A stretch of 64,000 nucleotides of DNA. It comes from Eutreptiella sp. 'Long Island Sound 2002' (Eukaryota; Euglenozoa; Euglenophyceae; Eutreptiales; Eutreptiaceae). The stretch spans positions 22,457,976-22,521,975 of the forward strand of contig OZ038379.1 of the NCBI GenBank assembly GCA_964036045.1, given 5' to 3'. A model generated the notes under the pieces. The model had not been told where the DNA came from, did not search any database, and saw only the letters and a list, made by a program, of their open reading frames with translations. Position 1 is the stretch's first letter. Every line of letters begins with the position of its first letter. Of the stretch, positions 59,201 to 64,000 are shown in pieces. The position numbers were made by a program, and so were the translations under genes.

Positions 59201-62200
59201 GCTGTCCCGACAACCCCGGCCCACCCCAGCCCCAAGCCCGCAACACACCAGCTGCGACCACCCCACCCCGCCGCCACCACCACCGACAGCGCCCCCACCA
59301 CAGACACAGCCAACCCCAACGCACACTGCCGACCATCTCGCCACGGACCCACCAGACGCTACCGCACCCAAGCAGCCCAACCCCCTACCCCTCCACAACC
59401 CCCGCCCTCCTCCAATACCTCCGTGCTATGCTAGAGAACACGCGGATGCTGCAGCACCATTGCAGCGGCAACTGCATGGACATCCGCATGGCGACCCTCG
59501 TCCAGGCGGCAACCGTGGGCAAAGGCGTCAAGGACATCCTCTTTGACGACTTCCTGCACACCGCCAAGCACGAGCACCCCCCCCCCACGGGACCCCCGCC
59601 GGAGAGAGCCCCCCCCCCCCTCCCCCAAGGAGAGCACATGTGGGTCCCCCCCATCGACTGGGGCCGACGCCTTGTCGGACAGCCGCAGAAGAGGACCACA
59701 CGGGAGGGCCACACCCGCTACCAAGAGCCCAAGATGCCCCCCCCCCCCCCCCCCCAGCCCCACCCCACCACCACCACATGGACCCCACAGCCCTCAAAGA
59801 CTAGGAGAGGAGCACTTGGCCCGACCGCACCGCCAGGGTACCAGGGACCAGGGACGCCGCACACCACACCCCATGGACAATCTTTCATTGTGTTTCATGT
59901 AGCCTCCCATGAAGCTCGGCTTTTGTCTCTTTGCTCACAGGTGCTGCATCAGCCCCTTGACTGCCATGCCGCTGCCGGCATGCATCACACGAAATCTAAG
60001 ATGGTTTGGAGTGTCTCCGCCACTGATGTAGGACATGTAACACGGGCCAGAAGGTTCCGGATCACCAAATCATACATATCAGCAGTGCACAGCATTTGCA
60101 GGCATTGGTTGCTGTTGGGCGGTGCAGTTTTGTTGGTGAGAGGGGAATGTGTCACCCCCTAAGACCCCCTCAACCATCGGGAATGTCAGGCTTTTCAAGT
60201 TGCCGGCACCGTGATTCTCCCCTAAGACCCCCTCAACCATCGGGAATGTCAGGCTTTTCAAGTTGCCGGCACCGTGATTCTCGGGAACGTCCCGTGCAGA
60301 ACATTGACCCAGAACGCAGCCCCCACGCCACATACGTCGTACTGCCGCGAGTCCGTGAACAGGCGGTCGGCGTGTTGGTCAATGATGGTCTCGAGAGCAG
60401 GGCCTGAAGCGGAGGGGGTTGGCGCGTCAGCATCTTGTTCCAACGAGGTCATGTACAGGCCGGCCTGCTGCAGCTGCTTCGCGAGAGTTGCCTGTGCACA
60501 GTCGCAGTCGTCAGTAGGCAGTGGTGTGTGGGGTGGGGTGCAGGGCACGGGTGGGGTGCACCGTGGAAACTGTCGGCTGCACTCCAAGAGGCCCTGGATG
60601 CGTGAATGCGAGGGGAGGTCCGAGCGTCGCAAGCGGGTGTGTGAGGAGGAAGCACTGCAAGAGGGGGCAGCCTGGGCAGGATAACAGCACCTTGTCAGCC
60701 TGCGGCCCATACACATGGACGTGGATGGACATACTGTACACGTTCTGCCCCATCTGGCGCGGCGTCAAGCCTTCAAAACGCGCCCGGCCGGCGTCCGTCA
60801 GAGGCGCCAGGACGCGGGCTACCACAGCCTTGATGTGCCCCACCTGCGGACAGGCCGGAAGAGGGCACGACAGCGCTGCAGGGCGCACGGTCCTCGCTGC
60901 GACTTCTGCCGAGCTATCTCGGGGGATGGAGGATCCGCTCGGGTGCCTCGGCCTGTGGGAGCACACCAACGCATCCAACCCACCCAAAATTCACCGCATT
61001 CCTGAGGTGCGGAACTGGGGCCCATTGAGTCAGGCTGCATCGCAATGCCTACAAGAGTTCCCGGCCACAACTCAGCAAATAAATGTGCCCTTCCCATAAT
61101 CCAGTGTGTCGTTCTGTGGAGACCAAACAGGCGACTCCTTCCCCAAATGAGTGGGCCCTTCCCAAAAGTACACTCACCTCCCGTCCCTTTAAATCCTTCC
61201 GTTTCCAAGATCTATGTCATTTTGTGCTGCCTTGCTGTGACCATGTGCCGTAGGTGGTTACTGTGTTAGTCAACTTGACAGGCATTTCGCTTCTCGTTCG
61301 GTGTCCACAGCATCACACAATAAATTGCACACTTCAGTGCCCCTTCAAAATTCTTGAACAACACCCATCCATTGCCGCGACCCGTCACCAAAAGGCTACC
61401 ATGGCCTGAGACCACGCCCGAAAATCGGGTGATTGGCAATGCACTCCCTGTCCCACTTATATCACAGGCCGTGTGCCCTTATCACAGGCCGCGCCCTCCA
61501 AGACAGGCCAACGATGCCCACCAACTGCGGACCTGATGCCCACTGACGTTGTGCACGGCGATGGCGTTGGGATCGTAGCGATTGTTGGGCTCGCGCACCA
61601 ACATCACGGCCTCGTGCGCGTTGACGATCCCACTGTAGTACTGCAGCCCCACGACGGGCACTCGGCACTCGCCAAGGCACACCCACTCATCCGCCCCGTC
61701 ATCCTCACCGTCATCGATGATCACTACTTCTGGGCCCGAGCCTGCGCTGGGGCTGGCACTTGGGGGAGCCTGAGGCCATGCAGCGAGTCGAGGTCGAGAT
61801 CTTCTGGACACGCGCACCAACCATCGGTTGGCACATGTGCCGGGGGGGGGGGGGGTTGGCGCAGTTGGCGAACTGCGCGGGTGGTTGCCATAAAGCGTAA
61901 GGAAGCGCGCCGTTCCGGATGTGTGCTATTGTCAAGTTTTGGAGAGGACATTGCACACAATGTTTGTCCCCAGATGGCGCGGGAACGTATTTTGTTACGT
62001 GAGAGTTGGGTGGTTGTCCCTCTGCTCGCAGGTGCTGGTGCTTCTGCCCCGGCGACAGCACCACCAACACGCCCAGACAGCACCGGACCCACTACCGAGA
62101 GTCCGCCAAAACGATGACCCTGCGGTGACCCACCACCACCACCACCACCACCACCATCTGCCCCACCACCAAGATCACGCAATCCCACACCAACGGCCAC

Positions 62201-62228
62201 CACAACACCACGGACACACGGGTGTGTG

Positions 62229-62266
<38 letters not shown>

Positions 62267-64000
62267 TGGGTGTGTGGTTGTTTGTGGTCCTAGCCTCGTT
62301 CAGAGGCATTCCACGAACTTTCTGAAGACGTGCAGCGCGTGGGAAACTGTGAAAAAAGCGTTCAAGTGAGCGCAAGTGAGAGCAAGGGGGCGGCACGGCC
62401 CGTCGGAGGCTTTTGGCGGTCCGCGCACGGCCGTGTGATTGTTGGCGAGCATGCACGGAGCAATTGAGCCAGGAGGAGCAACAGCAGCCAATGCAGAAGC
62501 CTCAAGTTTTGACGTGAAAACATTAGCAGACTTTGTCGGTCCTTGTGTTCAGGTTCATGATCAGGTGCGTCCCAGGCAATCCAATCGCAGCTGTGGAAAC
62601 GACGAAGGATTTCAAAACACTCCATGAGATTCTTGTGCTGGCCAATTGTGCATGTGTCCCTGACTGCACTGAGATCCAGTGGCATTGACATATCGTGAAA
62701 GCAGTCCGGTTTCGGGGCTCAGGCCCGAAGCTGCAGGTCGATGCCGCGCCGAATCCAAAGGGTGGCGTTGCTTTCTGCAAGTCAAAACCAAGTCCGACGG
62801 TTGTTGTAAACAGGTGCAGGTGGTGCCTATCATACCCCCCGGCCCCCCTTGACGCCACTGTAGGTGAGGTATCATTTGCTTGCCCCTGCTGTCACTGCGG
62901 TTCATCAACAAATAGACCACGATTCATGAACAAAGACGGGCAAACGAAAATCGAGGCGACAAGGCCTGCTGTCAATCCGGCCCAGCTAGTGCTCAGCACC
63001 GCAAAGAGACACGTGCCCCCTCCGACCTGCTGCTCTGCTTTCCGTTTGGTTGGGCGCACTCCCCCGGACAAGCGCTCGGAGCTGAACAGCGGAGCGACCT
63101 TGCCGCCGCGCATCTTCGGCTCCTGCTGGCGCTGCAGGCACTGCGTGACGTGCATTGTCCACCCGACTTCTGTGAGCGACAGCACCGCATTGCAGATGGG
63201 GCACGGCTGTCGGAACTGCTCCGCTGTCGCAGCCGCGGTACTCCAGACTGAGGATCCCGTGCATTGCGTTTGTGGGGGCTTCGAGCCCATGCACTGCGCA
63301 TGCGTGCCCTTCGTCGCAACAGAAGAGGGGGAAGCCTCTGAACGGAAGGGTTGCGTACTTGTAGCTTTCCTTGGCAAACTGTGTGACATCTGAGAACAGA
63401 AATCGTCGCAGGCAAATGAGAGAGTACCCCGAGGCACCCGAATTTTCCAACCTCTGTGTGCCTGGGATGTCACATCGTGTAGGATATTTGGGCTCGGTCT
63501 CCGGGTTGACTACATTGGGCTGCGTCAGACACAGACACAGTCCCCTGCATGGGCAGGCTTGATTGAATCTACGTATCAATCAGCTTTCCGGTGCAGTGCA
63601 CCAGTCTTCACACAATTGCCGTAGCAAGGATGTGGGGAGGGGGGGTTCAGGTGCTGACCCTTTTCCATGGGACGGGGCACATGTGGAAATGAGGGGCGCG
63701 TGTGGGGTGTGAGCACAGAGGGAACCGAGTGAAACATGTGCAAACAAGGGCTCGGGAATGACCTCACACGGTGGCCCTGCAGATGCTCGCTCCTCCTCCC
63801 GCTCAAGGCGGTCAAGGAGCTTCTTCATGGCCGCATAACTAGCCCCCTGCGGCTGGGAAACGGCGGGTTTGGGTCCTCGTCCCGAGTTATGATCTACGGA
63901 GGGTGATGGGCGCGAACACGACGACGAGGAGGAGGAGGAGGAGGATGGAGTTGCGCTTCCGCTTGAGTCCGAGGATGCACTCGAAGAGGAAGAGGACGCG
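33787..64000 (-). CDS. HLTF: HLTF/RAD5-like SNF2 ATPase with RING finger: whole locus, 13 exons, 5' end outside window
   Basis: HLTF and RAD5 proteins remodel stalled replication forks and add ubiquitin chains to PCNA. Exons (minus): 63763-64000, 63027-63389, 61533-61769, 60691-60843, 60336-60491, 54070-54336, 53085-53304, 49602-49850, 40898-41259, 39494-39772, 37432-37605, 36287-36537 and 33787-33937. All junctions are GT-AG and all phases agree, giving 1032 visible residues with no internal stop. Domain order is: acidic/Ser-rich start; UBZ-like zinc finger (142-163); HIRAN (about 229-320); SNF2 ATPase (about 400-745) interrupted in family style; RING (794-832); helicase C (about 864-1000). 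Length is close to human HLTF (about 1000 residues). Total intron length is about 27.1 kb. The intact frame argues for a functional gene. Confidence 0.92.
33938..36286 (-). other. HLTF-like intron 12 (2.3 kb)
   Basis: The intron holds a G run next to the acceptor side (33965-33980). It has two related G/T-rich stretches with GTGTTGTGGTGGTTG (34186-34253 and 35668-35750). It also has plus-strand open pieces that look coding but are unrecognised, at 34381-34779 and 35391-35633. Confidence 0.7.
34381..34779 (+). CDS. Unrecognised coding-like fragment inside an intron
   Basis: The 132-codon frame contains [20 protein letters not shown] and [20 protein letters not shown], which look like folded-protein sequence rather than chance. 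Similar-quality pieces follow in other plus frames (34837-35187; 35391-35633 with [20 protein letters not shown]). I cannot name the family. It could be a decayed or intron-containing mobile element inserted antisense to the host gene. Confidence 0.3.
   Translation: MPPDRMRPLALAGHDRMGILVLYRPDALAVSVGSTWLDDPHPGAGLRTVYIEPYKDLADANWVYLFDRGLVAGAAQRVVTLVMNSRDTLDHNWVMPVMPATPEVYFRGPEGRSWDLSIRLPTARGPRPTAYE
36287..36537 (-). CDS. HLTF: HLTF-like exon 12 (helicase motifs V and VI)
   Basis: It follows the acceptor TCCGCAG. Visible are [17 protein letters not shown], motif V ([20 protein letters not shown]), [15 protein letters not shown] and motif VI (QRVHRIGQ) with its arginine finger region. It ends with two bases of an Arg codon before GTGTAC. 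Confidence 0.93.
36538..37431 (-). other. HLTF-like intron 11 (0.9 kb)
   Basis: No gene or clear repeat is visible apart from an A-rich stretch near 36895-36930 (plus strand). Confidence 0.7.
37432..37605 (-). CDS. HLTF: HLTF-like exon 11 (start of helicase C domain)
   Basis: It reads [12 protein letters not shown], a linker, then [20 protein letters not shown] and [21 protein letters not shown] is the classic helicase-C motif of SNF2 proteins. The acceptor is CTACACAG and the donor AAG then GTGGCT. It is 174 bases long, phase 0 at both ends. Confidence 0.92.
38341..38520. repeat. Dispersed repeat, copy 2
   Basis: It has the same block order as the copy at 30822: CCGGAGGGGGGAAATTTTGG, GGAATGGCGAAACTTTGTGC, ATACCATGGCGAAATTTGG and TTCTAGATTGTGG. 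Confidence 0.7.
38745..38890. repeat. Dispersed repeat, copy 3, head-to-head inverted form
   Basis: The left half has GGCGAAGTTTGGTTTGGGC and GGCACGAATTCTTAAATACC. The right half is the element end in reverse (CGCCTATTCCAAATTTCC, CCCCCTCCGG). The two halves together form a long imperfect hairpin, as expected for a fold-back or MITE-like element. Confidence 0.65.
39494..39772 (-). CDS. HLTF: HLTF-like exon 10 (RING finger)
   Basis: It starts [16 protein letters not shown], the conserved segment before the RING in RAD5-family proteins. A C3HC4 RING follows: CSVC, then CKHMFCTEC, then CPLC, with the zinc ligands at overall residues 794, 797, 809, 811, 814, 817, 829 and 832. All eight ligands are present, so E3 ubiquitin ligase activity is plausible. 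The exon is 279 bases, phase 0 at both ends. Confidence 0.94.
39773..40897 (-). other. HLTF-like intron 9 (1.1 kb)
   Basis: It contains G-runs of 10 or more at about 40362-40405 and 40859-40870. The plus strand is open for 468 codons over intron 9 and part of exon 9 (40012-41418), which I judge a shadow of the GC-rich exon. Confidence 0.7.
40898..41259 (-). CDS. HLTF: HLTF-like exon 9 (SNF2 motif III onward)
   Basis: After the acceptor TCTCGCCAG it completes the Gly of the GTP motif and reads [20 protein letters not shown], the SNF2 signature. [20 protein letters not shown] and [19 protein letters not shown] follow. The donor is CTG then GTCGCC. Confidence 0.94.
43005..43095. repeat. G-flanked dispersed repeat, copy 1
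   Basis: A core CAACTACAATCGGTCCGGAT, then GCGACCCACCCCCCAGCTAT and CTGTCAAAACTTG, is bounded by G-runs on both sides. A close copy lies at 52725-52815. Confidence 0.75.
43505..43850. repeat. 32-bp minisatellite, first block (~11 copies)
   Basis: The unit is TTTGCCTTGGCCCCTCTCTG then GGGCGCTCTTCG. It is separated from the second block by about 170 bases containing a G-run and unrelated sequence. Confidence 0.9.
44018..44775. repeat. 32-bp minisatellite, second block (~24 copies)
   Basis: GCGCTC recurs at 44185, 44217, 44249 and 44281, exactly 32 bases apart. A 32-base unit changes frame each copy, so both strands carry stop-free frames with a 32-residue period (minus: [32 protein letters not shown]). 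These are not taken as genes. The block runs directly into the 33-bp array with no spacer. Confidence 0.93.
44777..48148. repeat. 33-bp minisatellite (~100 copies), forward orientation
   Basis: The unit is CTGCTTCTTGTGTTGTCGCC then CGTTGGCGCCGCT, for example GTTGGCG at 45541 and 45574. Being a multiple of 3 it keeps the frame, giving 11-residue periodic frames such as [11 protein letters not shown] (plus) and [11 protein letters not shown] (minus). ORFs of up to 477 codons here reflect the repeat, which lies in an intron. Confidence 0.95.
48149..48469. other. Spacer between inverted 33-bp arrays
   Basis: This is unique sequence apart from one direct repeat of about 35 bases (GACCCTGGTGCCTGGG at 48356 and 48391). 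It would form the loop if the flanking inverted arrays paired. Confidence 0.7.
48470..49150. repeat. 33-bp minisatellite (~20 copies), inverted orientation
   Basis: The unit appears here as its reverse complement: ACAAGAAGCAGAGCGGCGCC then AACGGGCGACAGC. The block faces the forward array across the 0.3-kb spacer. Confidence 0.93.
49602..49850 (-). CDS. HLTF: HLTF-like exon 8 (DEAH box)
   Basis: The acceptor is GTAACACAG. The exon begins with a Ser/Lys/Ala-rich low-complexity insert of about 40 residues and continues [20 protein letters not shown] and CRWAITG, ending one base into Gly before GTACAC. The DEAH box is at overall residues 599-602. The insert sits between motifs Ib and II, where family members vary. 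Confidence 0.94.
50610..50944 (+). CDS. Unrecognised coding-like fragment inside an intron
   Basis: One plus frame reads [40 protein letters not shown] and [20 protein letters not shown], then a proline-rich tail and a stop. It looks like true coding sequence, but I know no matching family, and no proper start is visible because the frame extends upstream without a good ATG context. It may be a mobile-element remnant. Confidence 0.3.
52725..52925. repeat. G-flanked dispersed repeat, copy 2 plus partner block
   Basis: The first block (GACTACAACCAGTCCTGATG, CGACCCACCCCCCAGC, TATCTGTCAAAACTT) matches 43005-43095. A 17-20 base G-run follows, then CTATCTCTCAAAACCC, another G-run and GTCGCATACAAGGACCGGGC, which matches 49481. 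The G-runs could form quadruplexes. Confidence 0.75.
53085..53304 (-). CDS. HLTF: HLTF-like exon 7 (SNF2 motifs Ia-Ib)
   Basis: After TTCTGCAG it reads [20 protein letters not shown] and [17 protein letters not shown], then [20 protein letters not shown] and FQTLASEH. The donor follows one base of the Gly codon (ACG then GTGTGT). These are the strand and motif positions expected directly after the Walker A exon. Confidence 0.93.
53305..54069 (-). other. HLTF-like intron 6 (0.8 kb)
   Basis: The 53570-53850 part is rich in short AACAACCCT-type words (plus strand), a weak degenerate repeat. Nothing else is seen. Confidence 0.7.
54070..54336 (-). CDS. HLTF: HLTF-like exon 6 (Walker A of the SNF2 ATPase)
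   Basis: The acceptor is GTCCTCCCAG. It reads [20 protein letters not shown] then [11 protein letters not shown], the Q-motif region before the ATPase, and [17 protein letters not shown], the Walker A (DEMGLGKT, residues 462-469). It is 267 bases long, phase 0, with donor CAG then GTGTTT. Confidence 0.95.
54640..55515. other. No recognisable feature between exon 6 and U4
   Basis: Apart from the plus-strand 143-codon frame at 54756-55187, which I do not recognise, nothing is visible. Just before U4 there are two phrases related to the G-flanked repeat core (CTGTCAAAATCCGGCCTGTC). Confidence 0.4.
55516..55662 (+). ncRNA. U4: U4 spliceosomal snRNA
   Basis: The 5' end (TTCTTGCGC) is complementary to the stem II region of the nearby U6 (GCGCAAGGA) with one G-U pair. 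It is followed by a kink-turn stem-loop (TATGA ... CTGAGG), then stem I sequence ATTGCTAGTTGAAAACT, which pairs with U6 GATTAGCA. The central stem-loop GGCCACTCGGTGGC, an Sm-type site AATTTCTG (55634-55641) and a terminal hairpin GGCCCCTCACGGGCC complete the expected U4 layout. The exact 3' end is estimated. Confidence 0.88.
55663..55962. other. Spacer between U4 and U6
   Basis: It presumably holds the U6 promoter. A TATA-like TTTATAATTGG lies at about 55873-55884, roughly 85 bases upstream of U6. A T run at 55855-55864 could end an upstream transcript. An antisense CCTTACCTGG near 55768-55777 resembles the U1 5' end, but nothing else of U1 is present. Confidence 0.4.
55963..56070 (+). ncRNA. 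U6: U6 spliceosomal snRNA
   Basis: The 5' stem-loop (CGGAGCCCTTCGGGGACATCCG) is followed by AATTGGAACGATACAGAGAAG, with the invariant ACAGAGA box at 56005-56011. TTAGCATGG follows with the AGC triad at 56017-56019, then CCCTGCGCAAGGATGACACGC, and a 3' end with a TTTT run at 56067-56070 as expected for RNA polymerase III termination. Length and all catalytic motifs match U6 of other eukaryotes. Confidence 0.96.
56190..56235. repeat. CA microsatellite
   Basis: About 18 CA dinucleotides lie between U6 and U2. A shorter CA tract is at 56140-56152. Confidence 0.9.
56366..56557 (+). ncRNA. U2: U2 spliceosomal snRNA
   Basis: It starts ATACCTTCTCGGCCTTTTGG and includes the branch-point recognition element GTAGTATC at 56398-56405. 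The conserved stem IIa (TCTTATCAGCTTAATTTCTG) follows, with a stem IIb-like ATATCCAGCACTGCTGGAT. Stem III-like arms GTCATGGG and CCCATGAC are visible. The 3' stem-loop IV (CCTGCTATTGCACTACCGG) closely resembles the U2 loop of animals and plants. A TATA-like ATTATAAACT lies about 50 bases upstream. The Sm site is weak by eye (AAATTGTAA). Confidence 0.96.
56677..56749 (-). tRNA. tRNA-like sequence (possible tRNA, relic or SINE head)
   Basis: Exactly 73 bases fold approximately as a tRNA. An A-box-like TATCCTAGTTGGTGATA is followed by a strong hairpin (ACATTGCA pairing with TGCAATGT) in the anticodon-arm position. A good T-arm follows (stem CTAGG and CCTGG, loop TTCAATT), and the acceptor strand (AGTTGGC) pairs partly with GCCCAGT. 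The anticodon hairpin is extended with an 8-base loop and the acceptor has a mismatch, so I give no amino acid. A TTTT terminator follows on the minus strand after a C run. Confidence 0.45.
57005..57098. repeat. G/A-rich minisatellite (GGGGAAAC-type)
   Basis: Units such as GGGGGAAACGG and GAAAAACGGGGG recur about eight times. A C/T-rich complementary tract lies at 57725-57835. Flanking words (GGGGTCCAAGGCTCC before, TTGGACCCC after the second tract) are also roughly inverted, so the two may be arms of one element. Confidence 0.75.
57725..57835. repeat. C/T-rich minisatellite (CCCCGTTTTTCCC-type)
   Basis: Repeated CCCCCGTTTTTCCCC words form the inverse partner of the tract at 57005-57098. Poly-C runs of 8-13 are included. 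Confidence 0.75.
58220..60162 (+). other. His/Pro-rich block with a 331-codon open frame
   Basis: From 58260 to 58510 CAC/CCA-rich sequence encodes [15 protein letters not shown]-like peptides. A related stretch recurs at 62085-62225. From 59167 to 60162 a plus frame of 331 codons is Pro/His-rich with a more ordinary segment ([16 protein letters not shown], then [20 protein letters not shown]). Within it lies TTTGCTCACAG then GTGCTG, which could be a splice acceptor. I recognise no family. Possibly an inserted element or antisense transcript; coding is uncertain. Confidence 0.3.
60156..60282. repeat. 63-bp direct tandem duplication
   Basis: Two virtually identical copies contain CCCCTAAGACCCCCTCAACC, ATCGGGAATGTCAGGC and TTGCCGGCACCGTGATTCT. 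A diverged relative of the first part is at 58217. It lies 54 bases inside intron 5 from the donor of exon 5. Confidence 0.9.
60336..60491 (-). CDS. HLTF: HLTF-like exon 5 (linker between HIRAN and ATPase)
   Basis: It encodes [20 protein letters not shown], then an Ala/Pro/Ser stretch and [19 protein letters not shown]. It is 156 bases, phase 0 at both ends. The acceptor is GTGCACAG and the donor GAC then GTATGT, the best donor in the gene. The sequence suits the helical linker between the HIRAN and SNF2 domains of HLTF. Confidence 0.85.
60691..60843 (-). CDS. HLTF: HLTF-like exon 4 (second half of HIRAN)
   Basis: It follows the acceptor [30 protein letters not shown] continues the HIRAN fold from exon 3 and ends with [16 protein letters not shown]. 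It is 153 bases, phase 0. HIRAN binds the 3' end of single-stranded DNA at stalled forks in HLTF. Confidence 0.9.
61533..61769 (-). CDS. HLTF: HLTF-like exon 3 (HIRAN domain start)
   Basis: After the acceptor GGCCTCAG there is an Ala/Pro/Ser lead and an acidic patch ([10 protein letters not shown]). HIRAN then begins: [20 protein letters not shown] and [19 protein letters not shown]. The ligand-pocket motifs GLQYYSG (241-247) and DPNAI are intact. The donor is CAG then GTCCGC. It is 237 bases, phase 0. Confidence 0.93.
61770..63026 (-). other. HLTF-like intron 2 (1.3 kb)
   Basis: It contains a CAC triplet run (62129-62156), a GT microsatellite (62222-62266) and sequence related to the His-rich block at 58.3 kb. 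Nothing coding is supportable. Confidence 0.75.
62222..62266. repeat. GT microsatellite
   Basis: A run of about 17 GT dinucleotides lies in intron 2. Confidence 0.9.
63027..63389 (-). CDS. HLTF: HLTF-like exon 2 (UBZ-like zinc finger)
   Basis: A strong acceptor (TTTCTGTTCTCAG) begins a 121-codon exon. A Ser/Thr/Gln-rich stretch precedes [20 protein letters not shown] then QC, a C-x2-C-x13-H-x3-C finger at overall residues 142-163. This fits the RAD18-type (UBZ4) ubiquitin-binding finger, though the spacing is two residues longer than usual. A basic stretch [11 protein letters not shown] ends the exon at CAG then GTCGGA. Animal HLTF lacks this finger. Confidence 0.8.
63390..63762 (-). other. 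HLTF-like intron 1 (0.4 kb)
   Basis: The donor is GAG then GTCATT, the weakest-looking choice; ACC then GTGTGA six bases upstream is an alternative, but it breaks the phase with exon 2. Nothing else is seen. Confidence 0.65.
63763..64000 (-). CDS. HLTF: HLTF-like exon 1 of this window (5' partial)
   Basis: The frame is open to the window edge. It encodes a serine-rich low-complexity stretch with nine consecutive Ser, then [20 protein letters not shown], a charged helix. The ATG at 63828 is in frame, but open sequence continues before it, so the true start probably lies outside the window. Confidence 0.7.

Larger units (their letters stand above)
54337..60335 (-). other. HLTF-like intron 5 (6.0 kb) with nested snRNA genes
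   Basis: The opposite strand carries U4, U6 and U2 snRNA genes at 55.5-56.6 kb. The minus strand carries a tRNA-like sequence (56677-56749). The rest holds G/A- and C/T-rich minisatellites, a His/Pro-rich block (58220-60162) and a 63-bp tandem duplication near the donor side. Exon phases on either side match, so no exon appears to be missing, although a phase-0 micro-exon cannot be excluded. Confidence 0.8.

Overview
The window is nuclear DNA from a eukaryote, very probably a single-celled and possibly photosynthetic protist or alga with a large repeat-rich genome. Three observations support this: spliceosomal U4, U6 and U2 RNA genes; protein genes cut into small exons by GT-AG introns of 0.2 to 8.3 kb; and many minisatellites, G-tracts and decayed gene pieces. 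The lineage cannot be fixed from sequence reading alone. A glutathione transferase with a two-hydrophobic-segment leader hints at a complex plastid, but this is inference.

Left part, 1-16.7 kb. A degenerate palindromic tandem repeat (1-620) is followed by a small ankyrin-repeat reading frame (minus, 790-1257). At 3.5-7.2 kb lies a plus-strand graveyard: WD40-like pieces, a frameshifted glutamate synthase and an ABCC-type ABC transporter fragment. An F-box protein frame (minus, 7927-8805) continues past one in-frame TAG. An 85-bp satellite (10.9-13.9 kb) with a 938-bp higher-order period ends next to an AT-rich palindromic block. A cysteine-rich phospholipase-A2-like frame lies at 15526-16719 (minus).

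Middle part, 16.7-33.8 kb. I recognise no gene from 16.7 to 22.5 kb. A two-exon glutathione S-transferase gene runs on the minus strand (28546 to 22568). Its 4.8-kb intron holds inverted CAA/CAG and CTG/GTT tracts and a 41-bp minisatellite. From 28.5 to 33.8 kb is intergenic DNA with dispersed repeats and a tRNA-like sequence.

Right part, 33.8-64 kb. One gene fills it: a minus-strand HLTF/RAD5-type gene (UBZ-like zinc finger, HIRAN, SNF2 ATPase, RING finger, helicase C). I could assemble 13 exons with consistent reading phase, giving 1032 visible residues and a TAA stop; the 5' end lies beyond the window. Its 12 introns total about 27.1 kb. Intron 5 contains, on the opposite strand, U4, U6 and U2 snRNA genes within about 1 kb. 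Intron 8 (8.3 kb) contains a 32-bp array joined directly to a 33-bp array, and the 33-bp array reappears inverted after a 0.3-kb spacer.

The intact genes fit housekeeping roles: replication-fork repair (HLTF), splicing (snRNAs), thiol or redox chemistry (GST) and ubiquitin ligation (F-box). No operon-like linkage is expected or seen.
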